A DNA stretch of 64,000 nt from Actinomycetes bacterium (GTDB lineage Bacteria; Actinomycetota; Actinomycetes; Mycobacteriales; Mycobacteriaceae), in NCBI GenBank assembly GCA_022601135.1, contig JAHZJB010000126.1:62001-126000 (forward strand), in the 5' to 3' direction. Shown piece by piece: positions 18,683-28,998 of the stretch. Below the pieces are notes generated by a model, which was given only the letters and a program-made list of their open reading frames with translations, did no database searches and was not told where the DNA came from. The stretch's first letter is position 1. The number at the start of each line of letters is the position of its first letter. The translations under genes were made by a program, and so were the position numbers.

Positions 18683-18754
18683 TGGGTCAAGAGTATCCGC
18701 TCAAGGCGGCGCTATCCGAACCCGAATGGGTAACAACCGGGTCACCCTTGCCCG

Positions 18755-18812
18755 CGAGCAGTCGCAAAATGCCCCGAAACGGGCCGAAAAAGGGGCAATT
18801 TGCGTCTGCTCG
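18755..18812. terminator. Large hairpin downstream of clpB
   Basis: A 21-base arm (18755-18775) and its partner (18792-18812) are complementary except for two positions, around a 16-base loop. The stem contains TGCCCC/GGGGCA near the loop. It begins 11 bases after the clpB stop and lies before the promoter of the Rv0383c-like operon. No T-run follows, as is common for mycobacterial terminators. Confidence 0.65.
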
Positions 18813-18822
18813 GCGGAGAAAG

Positions 18823-21369
<2,547 letters not shown>

Positions 21370-21443
21370 GACACCTACCTTTTCCTATTCAGGGCCGCAC
21401 GCGGGCCCATCGAATGCTTGTCGGGATGTTCAACACAGTCAAG

Positions 21444-21464
21444 GTTGAGTCTGTTCCACTCAAC
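21444..21464. promoter_or_regulatory. HAIR element (HspR operator) of clpB
   Basis: GTTGAGT (21444-21450), 7 bases, ACTCAAC (21458-21464): an exact inverted repeat matching the HAIR pattern CTTGAGT-N7-ACTCAAG in all but the outermost pair. It lies about 75 bases upstream of the clpB start. HspR binds such sites as repressor with DnaK as co-repressor. Confidence 0.9.
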
Positions 21465-21530
21465 TCTAACTATCTTTCGATCCGCACCCGATCGTCAGCA
21501 TGGGCACCCGCGCCTTGTTAGGTTGAGCCG

Positions 21531-22202
21531 GTGGCGGCTAGTTGGGGATCGACTCTGACCGAGCTCATTCCGCTGGGCCTGGTGGTCGCGTTGTCCCCGC
21601 TGTCGATCATCCCCGCCGTACTCGTCCTGCACACCCCGAGGCCCAAAGCCACCGGGTTGGCGTTCATGGCGGGTTGGCTGGCCGGCCTGGCGGCGTTGAC
21701 CGCTCTTTTCCTCACCGCCTCCGACCTGGCCGGCGGGCTGGGCAAGAGCCCCCCGAGCTGGGCCTCGTGGCTGCGCATCGTCGTCGGCATCGCTCTGATC
21801 CTGTTCGGCGTCTACCGCTGGGCGACCCGGAAGAAGTCAGAGCACATGCCGGGCTGGATGACGAAGATCGGCAACCTCACCCCCACCAAAGCCGCGGTCA
21901 CCGGCGCGGTGCTGACCGCCGCCAACGTGAAAGTGCTACTCATTTGCGCTGCGGCGGGCCTGGCGATCGGATCGTCCGGGTTGGGCGCGCCGAATGTGTG
22001 GTTCGCGGAGGCCTGGTACGTCGCTGTCGCAGGCTCCACAGTGGCATTGCCCATCCTCGGATACGCGGTGTCAGGTGACCGTCTCGACCCCGCCCTGATG
22101 CGGCTCAAAGACTGGATGGAGCGCCAGCATGCCGTCTTGATCGCTGCGATACTGGTCGTGATCGGTCTTCTGGTGCTGTACAAGGGAATCCACGGTCTCT
22201 GA
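21531..22202 (+). CDS. GAP/Sap family integral membrane protein
   Basis: Protein of 223 aa from GTG 21531. Six hydrophobic segments; begins LTELIPLGLVVALSPLSIIPAVLVLHTPRP, with the LSP-I/PAVL pattern seen in the GAP (Sap, DUF2910) family related to LysE-type exporters. Homologues in mycobacteria have been associated with glycopeptidolipid or other envelope lipid export; that is not established for this gene. Divergent from clpB; the globin-reductase gene follows after 31 bases. Confidence 0.8.
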   Translation: MAASWGSTLTELIPLGLVVALSPLSIIPAVLVLHTPRPKATGLAFMAGWLAGLAALTALFLTASDLAGGLGKSPPSWASWLRIVVGIALILFGVYRWATRKKSEHMPGWMTKIGNLTPTKAAVTGAVLTAANVKVLLICAAAGLAIGSSGLGAPNVWFAEAWYVAVAGSTVALPILGYAVSGDRLDPALMRLKDWMERQHAVLIAAILVVIGLLVLYKGIHGL

Positions 22203-22233
22203 CCACTCCGGCGGTAACTTAGGATCTCAGGGT

Positions 22234-23400
22234 GTGGGACTCGAAGACCAGGAATCGATACGCATCCTGCGGGATGCCGTCGATCCCGACCGGGGTTCCG
22301 AGGCACTGGTGCGGGATTTCTACACCCGATGGTTCGGTGCCGACCAAACCGCGCGGGACCTGTTTCCGCCGGATATGGCCAAACAACGCAACGTTTTCGG
22401 CCACGCCCTGTGCTGGCTATGTGATGAACTCATCGCCCAGCGGGCCGAGGAGCCCGTAGCCTTTCTCGCTCAACTCGGCCGCGACCATCGCAAATACGGT
22501 GTTACCCCACAGCATTACGCCACGCTGCAAGATGCACTGCTGGGCACGCTGAGATCGCATCTCGCCCAGAGGTGGGGCCCCCGCCTCGATGAGGCGGTCC
22601 ACGACGTCGTGCAGCTGGCCGTCGGGATGATGAGCGGCGCCGCCACCGCCGAGACCAACCCACCGTTCGGGGATGGCACCGTGCTCGAACACCTACGGCC
22701 CACCCGCGACGTCTCGATAGTCCGGCTGAAAATGGACCACCCGCTCTCCTACCTTCCGGGGCAATACGTTCCCGTCCAGGTGCCACAGTGGCCGCGGCGG
22801 TGGCGCTATCTGAGCCCGGCGATCCCGGCCGACCCACGCGGATACGTGGAGTTCCACATCCGCTCCGTCCCCGCCGGGATGGTCAGCAACGCGATCGTCG
22901 AGGAGGCGCGCCCGGGCGATCGATGGCGGCTGGCCAATCCGCACGGCGGAATGCACGTCGACCGCGCCGACGGCGACGTGCTGATGGTCGCGGGCTCAAC
23001 CGGGTTGGCTCCGCTGCGTGCACTGATCATGGACCTTGCCAGGTTCGTGAAGAACCCCCGCGTGCATTTGTTCTTCGGGGCGCGGTTTCCCGGAGAGCTC
23101 TATGACCTTCCCACGCTCTGGGAGATCGCCTCGACCAATCCGTGGTTGTCGGTGACCCCGGTTTCCGAGCACAAGGTCGATCCGGCCTGGGCCGCCGAGT
23201 ATCCCGATCCAACGCCGCCTCGCGGACTGCACGTGCGTCAGACCGGGAGGTTGTCCGACGTCGTGACGCGGTACGGCAGCTGGGGTGACCGCCAGATCCT
23301 GCTCTGCGGCAGGCCGGAGATGGTGCTGGCCACCAAGGCTGCGCTCATCGCCAAAGGCGCACCTGCTGAACGAATTCGCCACGATCCACTGGCGAGTTGA
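22234..23400 (+). CDS. Globin-coupled FAD/NAD(P)H reductase (flavohemoglobin-like), Rv0385-like
   Basis: Protein of 388 aa from GTG 22234. Residues 1-130 form a globin domain with FYTRWFGADQTARDLFP and the proximal-helix region LGRDHRKYGVTPQHY. Then a ferredoxin-reductase type module follows: FAD-binding PGQYVPVQVP and WRYLSPAIP, and NAD(P)-binding MVAGSTGLAPLRALIMDLA with a C-terminal LLCGRPEMV. Flavohemoglobins oxidise NO to nitrate with NAD(P)H and O2, but mycobacterial members of this branch have been reported to be unusual and may act on D-lactate or other donors, so NO dioxygenase activity is only a guess. Adjacent to clpB region as in M. tuberculosis. Confidence 0.85.
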   Translation: MGLEDQESIRILRDAVDPDRGSEALVRDFYTRWFGADQTARDLFPPDMAKQRNVFGHALCWLCDELIAQRAEEPVAFLAQLGRDHRKYGVTPQHYATLQDALLGTLRSHLAQRWGPRLDEAVHDVVQLAVGMMSGAATAETNPPFGDGTVLEHLRPTRDVSIVRLKMDHPLSYLPGQYVPVQVPQWPRRWRYLSPAIPADPRGYVEFHIRSVPAGMVSNAIVEEARPGDRWRLANPHGGMHVDRADGDVLMVAGSTGLAPLRALIMDLARFVKNPRVHLFFGARFPGELYDLPTLWEIASTNPWLSVTPVSEHKVDPAWAAEYPDPTPPRGLHVRQTGRLSDVVTRYGSWGDRQILLCGRPEMVLATKAALIAKGAPAERIRHDPLAS

Positions 23401-23406
23401 AGGCAC

Positions 23407-24327
23407 GTGGCAGGATCGTCAACCGTGGAAGATTTTGACGCCGTAACGCTCCGCGATCCGTCGTCCGGGCTGACGGCGACCTACGTCCCCGTGGCCGGCA
23501 TGGTCGCCACGTCGCTGTCCGACGACGGAGTGGAGCTGCTGGGCCAGCGGCGCGGTCTGCAAGCCTACGTGTCGAACCACAAGACCATGGGCATCCCCAT
23601 TCTCTACCCGTGGGCGAACCGGCTGAGCAGCAATGGCTACGGCGTCGACGGCGCGGTCGTTACGCTGACGCCGGGGACCGGCGGGGTGCGCACCGACCAG
23701 CACGGGGTGCCGATCCACGGGACGTTGGCCGCCTACCGGGATTGGAACGTCACCACCCTGTTGGAGTCGCAACTGACCGCCGAGCTGGACTTCGCGGCCC
23801 GCCCCGGACTGCTGGCGACCTTCCCATTCCCGCACTTGTTGGCACTGGACATCACCTTGCTCGACCGCACTCTCACGGTCAGAACCACCGTCACGGCAAC
23901 AACCGGGTCACGGGTGCCGCTGTGCTTCGGCTTCCACCCTTACCTGCAATTGCCCGGCGTCCCCCGCGCGCAGTGGCGGATGGAGACACCGGCGATGCGC
24001 TACCAGCCGGTCAACGCCTGGGGCATCCCCACCGGGCGGGTGGAGCAGCGTTCGGCGGCCTCGGAACTGTTGGGCGACAGATTCGTCGATGACGGTTACG
24101 ACGAGGTGGCACCGGGGTCGATCTTTGCCCTCTCCGGCGGCGACCGACGCATCGAGGTGCACTTCGATCACGGGTACACCGCAGCACAGGTGTACGCACC
24201 CGGCGACGACGACGTCGTATGTTTCGAACCGATGGCCGCCCCGACCGACGCGTTGCGCCGCGGCGGCTATCGCGAGGTACAGCCCGGCGAGTCCGTCACA
24301 GCTCAGTTCCGGATCAAGGTTTCCTAA
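23407..24327 (+). CDS. Aldose 1-epimerase family protein
   Basis: Protein of 306 aa from GTG 23407, 6 bases after the globin-reductase stop. All-beta galactose-mutarotase fold: GIPILYPWANRLSSNGYGV, DQHGVPIHGTLA (active His), FGFHPYLQLPG (second active His), and CFEPMAAPTDALRRGGY near the end with the catalytic Glu. Interconverts alpha and beta anomers of hexoses or a related sugar. Substrate unknown. Likely co-transcribed with the preceding gene. Confidence 0.88.
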   Translation: MAGSSTVEDFDAVTLRDPSSGLTATYVPVAGMVATSLSDDGVELLGQRRGLQAYVSNHKTMGIPILYPWANRLSSNGYGVDGAVVTLTPGTGGVRTDQHGVPIHGTLAAYRDWNVTTLLESQLTAELDFAARPGLLATFPFPHLLALDITLLDRTLTVRTTVTATTGSRVPLCFGFHPYLQLPGVPRAQWRMETPAMRYQPVNAWGIPTGRVEQRSAASELLGDRFVDDGYDEVAPGSIFALSGGDRRIEVHFDHGYTAAQVYAPGDDDVVCFEPMAAPTDALRRGGYREVQPGESVTAQFRIKVS

Positions 24328-24330
24328 TGC

Positions 24331-24576
24331 ATGTCACGGGCCGCCGTTCCTGACGGGCTGCGAGGTCTGGCTGGACAGCGCGGGAACTCCGGCCGCGCGC
24401 GACGGCGTCGAGCCGGGATTGCCGCGGGGCTCCGCTGGCAGCATCTCTTCAACGTCGTCTTCATGATGTTCATCATCCGGGCCGGCCTTCAAATCACGAG
24501 TACTTCGGCTACCGGATGCCGATTTAGGAGCCCGACCGCTGTTCAGTCCCGCCCGTTTGGCATCCGACTCGTTTAG
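24331..24576 (+). pseudogene. Possible gene remnant with cytochrome-b-like membrane segment
   Basis: A short frame between the epimerase and the DUF6394 gene encodes LRWQHLFNVVFMMFIIRAGL (about residues 34-53), which looks to me like the first helix of cytochrome b/b6-domain proteins of actinobacteria; the residues before it are Arg/Gly-rich and those after it lose any family likeness. There is no ribosome site and the frame stops soon after. I read it as the remains of a truncated gene, but a chance hydrophobic stretch is possible. Otherwise the 258-base gap is empty. Confidence 0.3.
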
Positions 24577-24585
24577 GCTGCCGAT

Positions 24586-24972
24586 GTGAACCTCGAGAAG
24601 GTGGTGTTCGGTTTCTTCGTGCTGCTGGCGGCGACGCTGAACTTCGGCTTCTTTCTGGGCGATATGAGTGACCCCGAGCTTCACAACTCCTGGGAGCTTT
24701 TTAGCGCCCTTGTCGTCGCCTTGATCACGACGATCCTCAAATTCGGTGATAGCACCCAACTCGGCGCAATTCACTTGGCCACCAGCCTTGTTGCGTTGCT
24801 CCAACTCGCTGCGGCGGCGGGGATGTGGGTATGGGCCACCCAGGTATCAGCAACAGGCCTGGACGCGCACGCAACGGCCAGCGTGGTGTCGCTCTCCGGT
24901 GGAGCGCTGCTGGCCAACCTCGTAGCCGTGACGCTTCTCGTCATCGAAACAGCCACTTTCCGCCGCCGCTAA
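24586..24972 (+). CDS. DUF6394 small integral membrane protein
   Basis: Protein of 128 aa from GTG 24586 with four hydrophobic segments (about 5-24, 38-52, 62-84, 102-122) separated by short loops, NSWELFSALVVALITTILKFGD being the most polar. It matches what I know of the DUF6394 family, found next to ion-channel genes in actinobacteria. The K+-channel gene starts 19 bases downstream. A role as channel accessory subunit is inferred only from this pairing. Confidence 0.7.
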   Translation: MNLEKVVFGFFVLLAATLNFGFFLGDMSDPELHNSWELFSALVVALITTILKFGDSTQLGAIHLATSLVALLQLAAAAGMWVWATQVSATGLDAHATASVVSLSGGALLANLVAVTLLVIETATFRRR

Positions 24973-24991
24973 TCGTCAGGCGCACAACCCA

Positions 24992-26731
24992 ATGTCAAGC
25001 CCGCAGCAGCCTTTACAGTTCTGGACACGGCGTCGTGCAGCGGCACGACGCACCGTGGTTCACATCCCTACCGATGTGCCGACCGTCGAGGTCATCTTCT
25101 TGATCATCCGGCGGATGCGCTTGCCGCTGATCATGGTCATCATCACGTTCAGCTTCTGCGCCGCCGGCATGTTGTTCATGCCGGGCTTCGATTCGGACGG
25201 AAATCCGCACCGGCTGAACATCTTCGACGCGTTTTATCAGATGACGATCACACTCACGACAGTCGGCTATACCGAAGCGCCCTACCCATTCAGCTACCCG
25301 CAGCGGATGTGGCTGTCCATGTCCATCTTTCTGCTTGTCATCAACTGGGCCTACACCATCGGCGTGTTCCTCGCCCTCGTTCAAAGCAGCGCCTTCCAGA
25401 CCGCGGTCGCCACTCAGCGTTTCCGGCGTCAGGTCCACCGGTTGGTCGAACCCTTCTTCATCGTCGCCGGTTATGGAGATGCGGGCCGGATCGTCGGCGC
25501 CAAGCTCGACGAGCACTACCGCCGGTTCGTCATCATCGACGCCCGCGAGGAGAGGGTCGAGGCCGTCATCTCCGAGCAGCTCAGCTTCGACGTCCCGGCA
25601 GTCCAGGCCGACTGCACCACTCCGGCGGTACTCGGCATGGCCGGGCTCGGGAACCGCAACTGCGCGGGTGTGCTGGCACTGACCGACGACGACGACACCA
25701 ACCTCGCGGTGGTGATGGCCGCGTCCTTGCTGCGGCCGGAGGTGCCCGTGCTCGGCCGTTGCGCCCGGCAACGCACTCGGACCCGAATGGAAAACTTCGC
25801 CCCGGCCTCGCCCATCAATGCCGATGATCGCTTCGGCGACTACCTAGCGCTGTCGATCCACCAACCCGTCAGCCATCAACTCCTGCGGTGGCTGATGGAC
25901 AACGATCAGGAGCAACTTCCGCCGGTGCGGCGTGATCTGGCAGCGCGGCGGTGGGTGGTATGCGCCGACCGGGAGTTCGGCGAAGCCATGGTCAGCGATC
26001 TCACCGCGATCGGTGTCAGCGTCGACCTCGTCGACCCGGACGCTGGGGACCCCGACGTTTCCGGATCGACGGCATTCGTCGCAGGAACGACCAGCGACAC
26101 GCTGAACATCGCGATGGCCGAGCATGCGCGGCAAGCCAACCCCGATGTCTACCTGGTACTGCGGCAGCAAACGAACGCCAAGAGGGCGCTGCTGGAGTCC
26201 CTGCGGATCGACTCGGTGCACATCGCCACCGAACTGGTCGCTCGCGAGGTGCTCGCCCGCGTCCTGACACCGCAGTTCTGGAGCTTCGTCGAACACGCGC
26301 TCACCCGCGATGACCGGTGGGCCGCCGAGGTACGCGACCATCTGATCGACCGCTGTGGCCGGCACACCCCTGAACGCGACGTGATCACGCTCTCCGCCGA
26401 ACAGTCCCCCGCCATCACCGACTGGTTGCGCCGCGGTCATACCCTGACCCTGGGCACCCTGCTGCGCCAACCCGATGACCGACAGTCGATACTGCCCGTG
26501 GCAGCGCTGGTACTTATTCGCGACGGGGACCCGCAGTTCATGCCTGGAGCGGAAACCCCACTGGAGATCGGCGATCAGGTGCTGTTCGTCGGAATGCCCG
26601 CCGGGCTGTCCCAGCTGCGTGACATCTGCAACTACCCGGCGACGGTGGAGTATCTGGCCACCGGCCGGGACGTGCCGTTGACGTGGGTATGGGCCCGACT
26701 CACCGACTGGCGCCGGGACCGCAAGCAGTGA
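24992..26731 (+). CDS. Potassium channel with two TrkA-N/RCK domains
   Basis: Protein of 579 aa from ATG 24992. Two membrane helices (about 45-64 and 107-127) flank a pore with filter TTVGYTE (89-95), where the typical GYGD is GYTE. Two cytosolic RCK regions follow: FFIVAGYGDAGRIVGAKLDEHY with the G-x-G-x-x-G nucleotide loop near 152, and WVVCADREFGEAMVSDLTA near 312, the second with a degenerate loop. A TrkA-C-like segment is at the end (QSILPVAALVLIRDGDPQF). Predicted gated K+ or non-selective cation channel in the plasma membrane. Probably an operon with the DUF6394 gene. Confidence 0.88.
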   Translation: MSSPQQPLQFWTRRRAAARRTVVHIPTDVPTVEVIFLIIRRMRLPLIMVIITFSFCAAGMLFMPGFDSDGNPHRLNIFDAFYQMTITLTTVGYTEAPYPFSYPQRMWLSMSIFLLVINWAYTIGVFLALVQSSAFQTAVATQRFRRQVHRLVEPFFIVAGYGDAGRIVGAKLDEHYRRFVIIDAREERVEAVISEQLSFDVPAVQADCTTPAVLGMAGLGNRNCAGVLALTDDDDTNLAVVMAASLLRPEVPVLGRCARQRTRTRMENFAPASPINADDRFGDYLALSIHQPVSHQLLRWLMDNDQEQLPPVRRDLAARRWVVCADREFGEAMVSDLTAIGVSVDLVDPDAGDPDVSGSTAFVAGTTSDTLNIAMAEHARQANPDVYLVLRQQTNAKRALLESLRIDSVHIATELVAREVLARVLTPQFWSFVEHALTRDDRWAAEVRDHLIDRCGRHTPERDVITLSAEQSPAITDWLRRGHTLTLGTLLRQPDDRQSILPVAALVLIRDGDPQFMPGAETPLEIGDQVLFVGMPAGLSQLRDICNYPATVEYLATGRDVPLTWVWARLTDWRRDRKQ

Positions 26732-26770
26732 CGTCAGTCCCCGAGCAGCCGATCGGCTACCGAATGCCGC

Positions 26771-27136
26771 CTAGCGCTGCCGCCGTGGCTGCCATACGAC
26801 CAGCGCGGTGCTCTTCCCCCGCGGCTCAGACCGCAGGTACTCGACTTCCCTGCTCAGCTCACGAACCCGCGCCTGCAGCGCCTCGACCTGATTTGTCAAC
26901 TCGATGACCCGCTTGATACCCGCCAGGTTCACGCCCTCGTCTTGCGACAGCCGCTGCACCTCGCGCAACAGGTCGACATCCCGCTCCGAATAGCGGCGCC
27001 CGCCGCCGGTGCTGCGGCGCGGACTCACCAGGCCCAGCCGGTCATAGGTGCGCAGAGTCTGCGCGTGCATTCCCGCCAATTCGGCGGCCACCGAGATCAG
27101 AAACGTCCTGGATTCTTCCCTGCGCTCGGCACTCAC
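26771..27136 (-). CDS. hspR: Heat-shock repressor HspR (MerR family)
   Basis: Protein of 121 aa from GTG 27136, which overlaps the dnaJ stop as GTGA; an in-frame ATG at 27151 lies inside dnaJ. MerR-type winged helix: FLISVAAELAGMHAQTLRTY then GLVSPRRSTGGGRRYSERDV, then a coiled-coil helix and the conserved end STALVVWQP. HspR binds HAIR operators and, with DnaK as co-repressor, keeps dnaK and clpB low until unfolded proteins titrate DnaK. Two HAIR boxes in the window (clpB and dnaK) are its expected targets. Last gene of dnaK-grpE-dnaJ-hspR. Confidence 0.97.
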   Translation of the reverse strand: MSAERREESRTFLISVAAELAGMHAQTLRTYDRLGLVSPRRSTGGGRRYSERDVDLLREVQRLSQDEGVNLAGIKRVIELTNQVEALQARVRELSREVEYLRSEPRGKSTALVVWQPRRQR

Positions 27137-28320
27137 AATGCGCCCGCCCAACCCGCACGCGGGTCAAACCCGCTGGCGCGCTCGGCTTTTGCATAGGCTT
27201 CCAGCGCCTCAGCCGCCTCCCCTTCCAGCTTGGGCGGCACTGCCACCTTCACGGTGACCAGCAGGTCACCGTGACCGCCGGAACGCTTGGGAACCCCACG
27301 GCCGCGCACCCGCAGGATGCGGCCGTCCGAAGTTCCTTTGGGCACTCTTACTCCAACTTTGCCCTCTAGCGTCGGAACTGAAAGCGTTGTACCTAAGGCC
27401 AATTCGTGAAAACTAACTGGAACGGCGACGGTGAGATCGTCACCATTACGGCCAAAAACCTTGTCGGGCTTAACATGAACAGTGACATACAAGTCGCCGG
27501 AGGGCGCTCCACGCAGCCCGGCCTCGCCCTGTCCGGCCAGCCGGATCCGCTGACCGTCCTCCACCCCCGGCGGTATCCGCACGTTGATGGTGCGGGTGCG
27601 GGTGGCCACACCGGTGCCCTTGCACTCGTCGCACGGGTTCTCGATGATCGAGCCGCTACCGCGACATTCCGTGCACGGCTCGGAGAAACCGAACGCCCCC
27701 TGGTTGCGGTTGATCACCCCGGCGCCGTTGCAACTCGAGCAGACCCTGGGGCTGGTACCCGGACGTGCCCCGCTGCCATGGCAGTTCGTGCACGGCGCCG
27801 GACTCGTCAGCCGAAGCGGCATGGCCACGCCCTTGGTGGCCTCGAGAAAGCTGAGTTCGGTCTCGGTCTCGAGATCGTTACCCCGGCGCGGACGGGACTG
27901 CCGAGGCTGCTGCGCACCGCGGCCGAACAGCCCCCCGAACAGGTCCCCGATGTTTGCGCCGCCCTCCTGACCTGCGGCATCGAAGAGGTCGTTCAGGTTG
28001 AACTCCTGGCCGTCCCCGCCGGCGCTGAAACCACCGAAACCGCCACCACCTCCGGGGCGGCGCCCGCGACCGAACCCGCCGCCGGCGAACAGCCGGCGCG
28101 TTTCGTCATACTCCTTGCGCTTCACCGGATCCGTGAGCACTTCCTTGGCTTCCGATGCCGCCTTGTATCGCTCTTCGGCCGCGGAGTTGCCGGGATTCCG
28201 GTCCGGGTGGTTCTCGGAGAGAATCTTGCGCGCTGCCCGTTTGATGTCTTTCTCGTCGGCATCCGAGGCGACGCCGAGCTCCTTATAGAAGTCCTTTTCC
28301 ACCCATTCTCGCTGGGCCAT
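27133..28320 (-). CDS. dnaJ: Chaperone DnaJ (DnaJ1)
   Basis: Protein of 395 aa from ATG 28320. J domain with HPD at 38-40 (SENHPDRNPGN), Gly/Phe-rich stretch (GGGFGRGRRPGGGGGFGGF), four zinc-finger CxxCxGxG repeats (CTNCHGSG, CSSCNGAG, CTECRGSG, CDECKGTG) and two C-terminal substrate domains. Delivers clients to DnaK and stimulates its ATPase. Located 45 bases after grpE and overlapping hspR by 4 bases. Confidence 0.98.
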   Translation of the reverse strand: MAQREWVEKDFYKELGVASDADEKDIKRAARKILSENHPDRNPGNSAAEERYKAASEAKEVLTDPVKRKEYDETRRLFAGGGFGRGRRPGGGGGFGGFSAGGDGQEFNLNDLFDAAGQEGGANIGDLFGGLFGRGAQQPRQSRPRRGNDLETETELSFLEATKGVAMPLRLTSPAPCTNCHGSGARPGTSPRVCSSCNGAGVINRNQGAFGFSEPCTECRGSGSIIENPCDECKGTGVATRTRTINVRIPPGVEDGQRIRLAGQGEAGLRGAPSGDLYVTVHVKPDKVFGRNGDDLTVAVPVSFHELALGTTLSVPTLEGKVGVRVPKGTSDGRILRVRGRGVPKRSGGHGDLLVTVKVAVPPKLEGEAAEALEAYAKAERASGFDPRAGWAGAL

Positions 28321-28365
28321 ACTGCGTCACCTCCCTGCCTGCTCGTTCTTCCGTGTGGTCAATGG

Positions 28366-28998
28366 TTACGATTCTGACGGCGGCTCGACCGCGGTGTCGG
28401 CATTATCTGGCCCCGACACGTCCGGCACGGTGTCGACAACACCCACCATCGCGTGGCGGACCACATGATCACCGACCTTGTAACCGCGCCGCATCACCGT
28501 GCCGATCACCGAGTGAGAGCCGTCGCCCTCATGCTGAACAGCCTCGTGCAGCGCGGGATCGAATTCCTCACCCTCGCTGCCGAAGGCTGCCAGGCCCAGG
28601 CCTTGAAGTACGCCAATCAGCTTGTCGGCGACCGCCCGCAAGGGACCCGAATCGAGGTCACCGTGCTCGCGCGCCCGGTCGAGATCGTCGAGCACCGGCA
28701 ACAACTGAGTGACCACATGGGCCTTGGCCCGCTCAGTCGCCACCTGTTGATCGCGCAACGCCCGCTTGCGATAGTTGGTGAAGTCGGCCTGGACCCTCTG
28801 CAGGTCAGCGACCAATTCCGCGGCCTCGCTGAGGGATTCCTCAGACACCGTGGGCACCTCCGGCGCCGACCCACTAGGGGCCGGCCCGGTGGCCACGTCG
28901 TCGCGCACCTGACCCGTTTGCGGGTCGATCCGACGCTTGTCGGTGAAGGTGACCGGCTCGCCGTGTTCAGCCGAGCGGTCGTGATCGGCGTAACTCAC
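28366..28998 (-). CDS. grpE: Nucleotide exchange factor GrpE
   Basis: Protein of 210 aa from GTG 28998, overlapping the dnaK stop as GTGA. A charged N-terminal tail is followed by a long helix ([25 protein letters not shown]) and the conserved end domain [16 protein letters not shown]...[20 protein letters not shown]. It releases ADP from DnaK and resets the chaperone cycle. Second gene in the HspR-controlled operon. Confidence 0.97.
   Translation of the reverse strand: MSYADHDRSAEHGEPVTFTDKRRIDPQTGQVRDDVATGPAPSGSAPEVPTVSEESLSEAAELVADLQRVQADFTNYRKRALRDQQVATERAKAHVVTQLLPVLDDLDRAREHGDLDSGPLRAVADKLIGVLQGLGLAAFGSEGEEFDPALHEAVQHEGDGSHSVIGTVMRRGYKVGDHVVRHAMVGVVDTVPDVSGPDNADTAVEPPSES

Noticed and set aside
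26745..26756. Palindrome AGCCGATCGGCT between the channel gene and hspR
   Set aside because: No loop and no further copies; expected by chance in GC-rich DNA, so not called a terminator.
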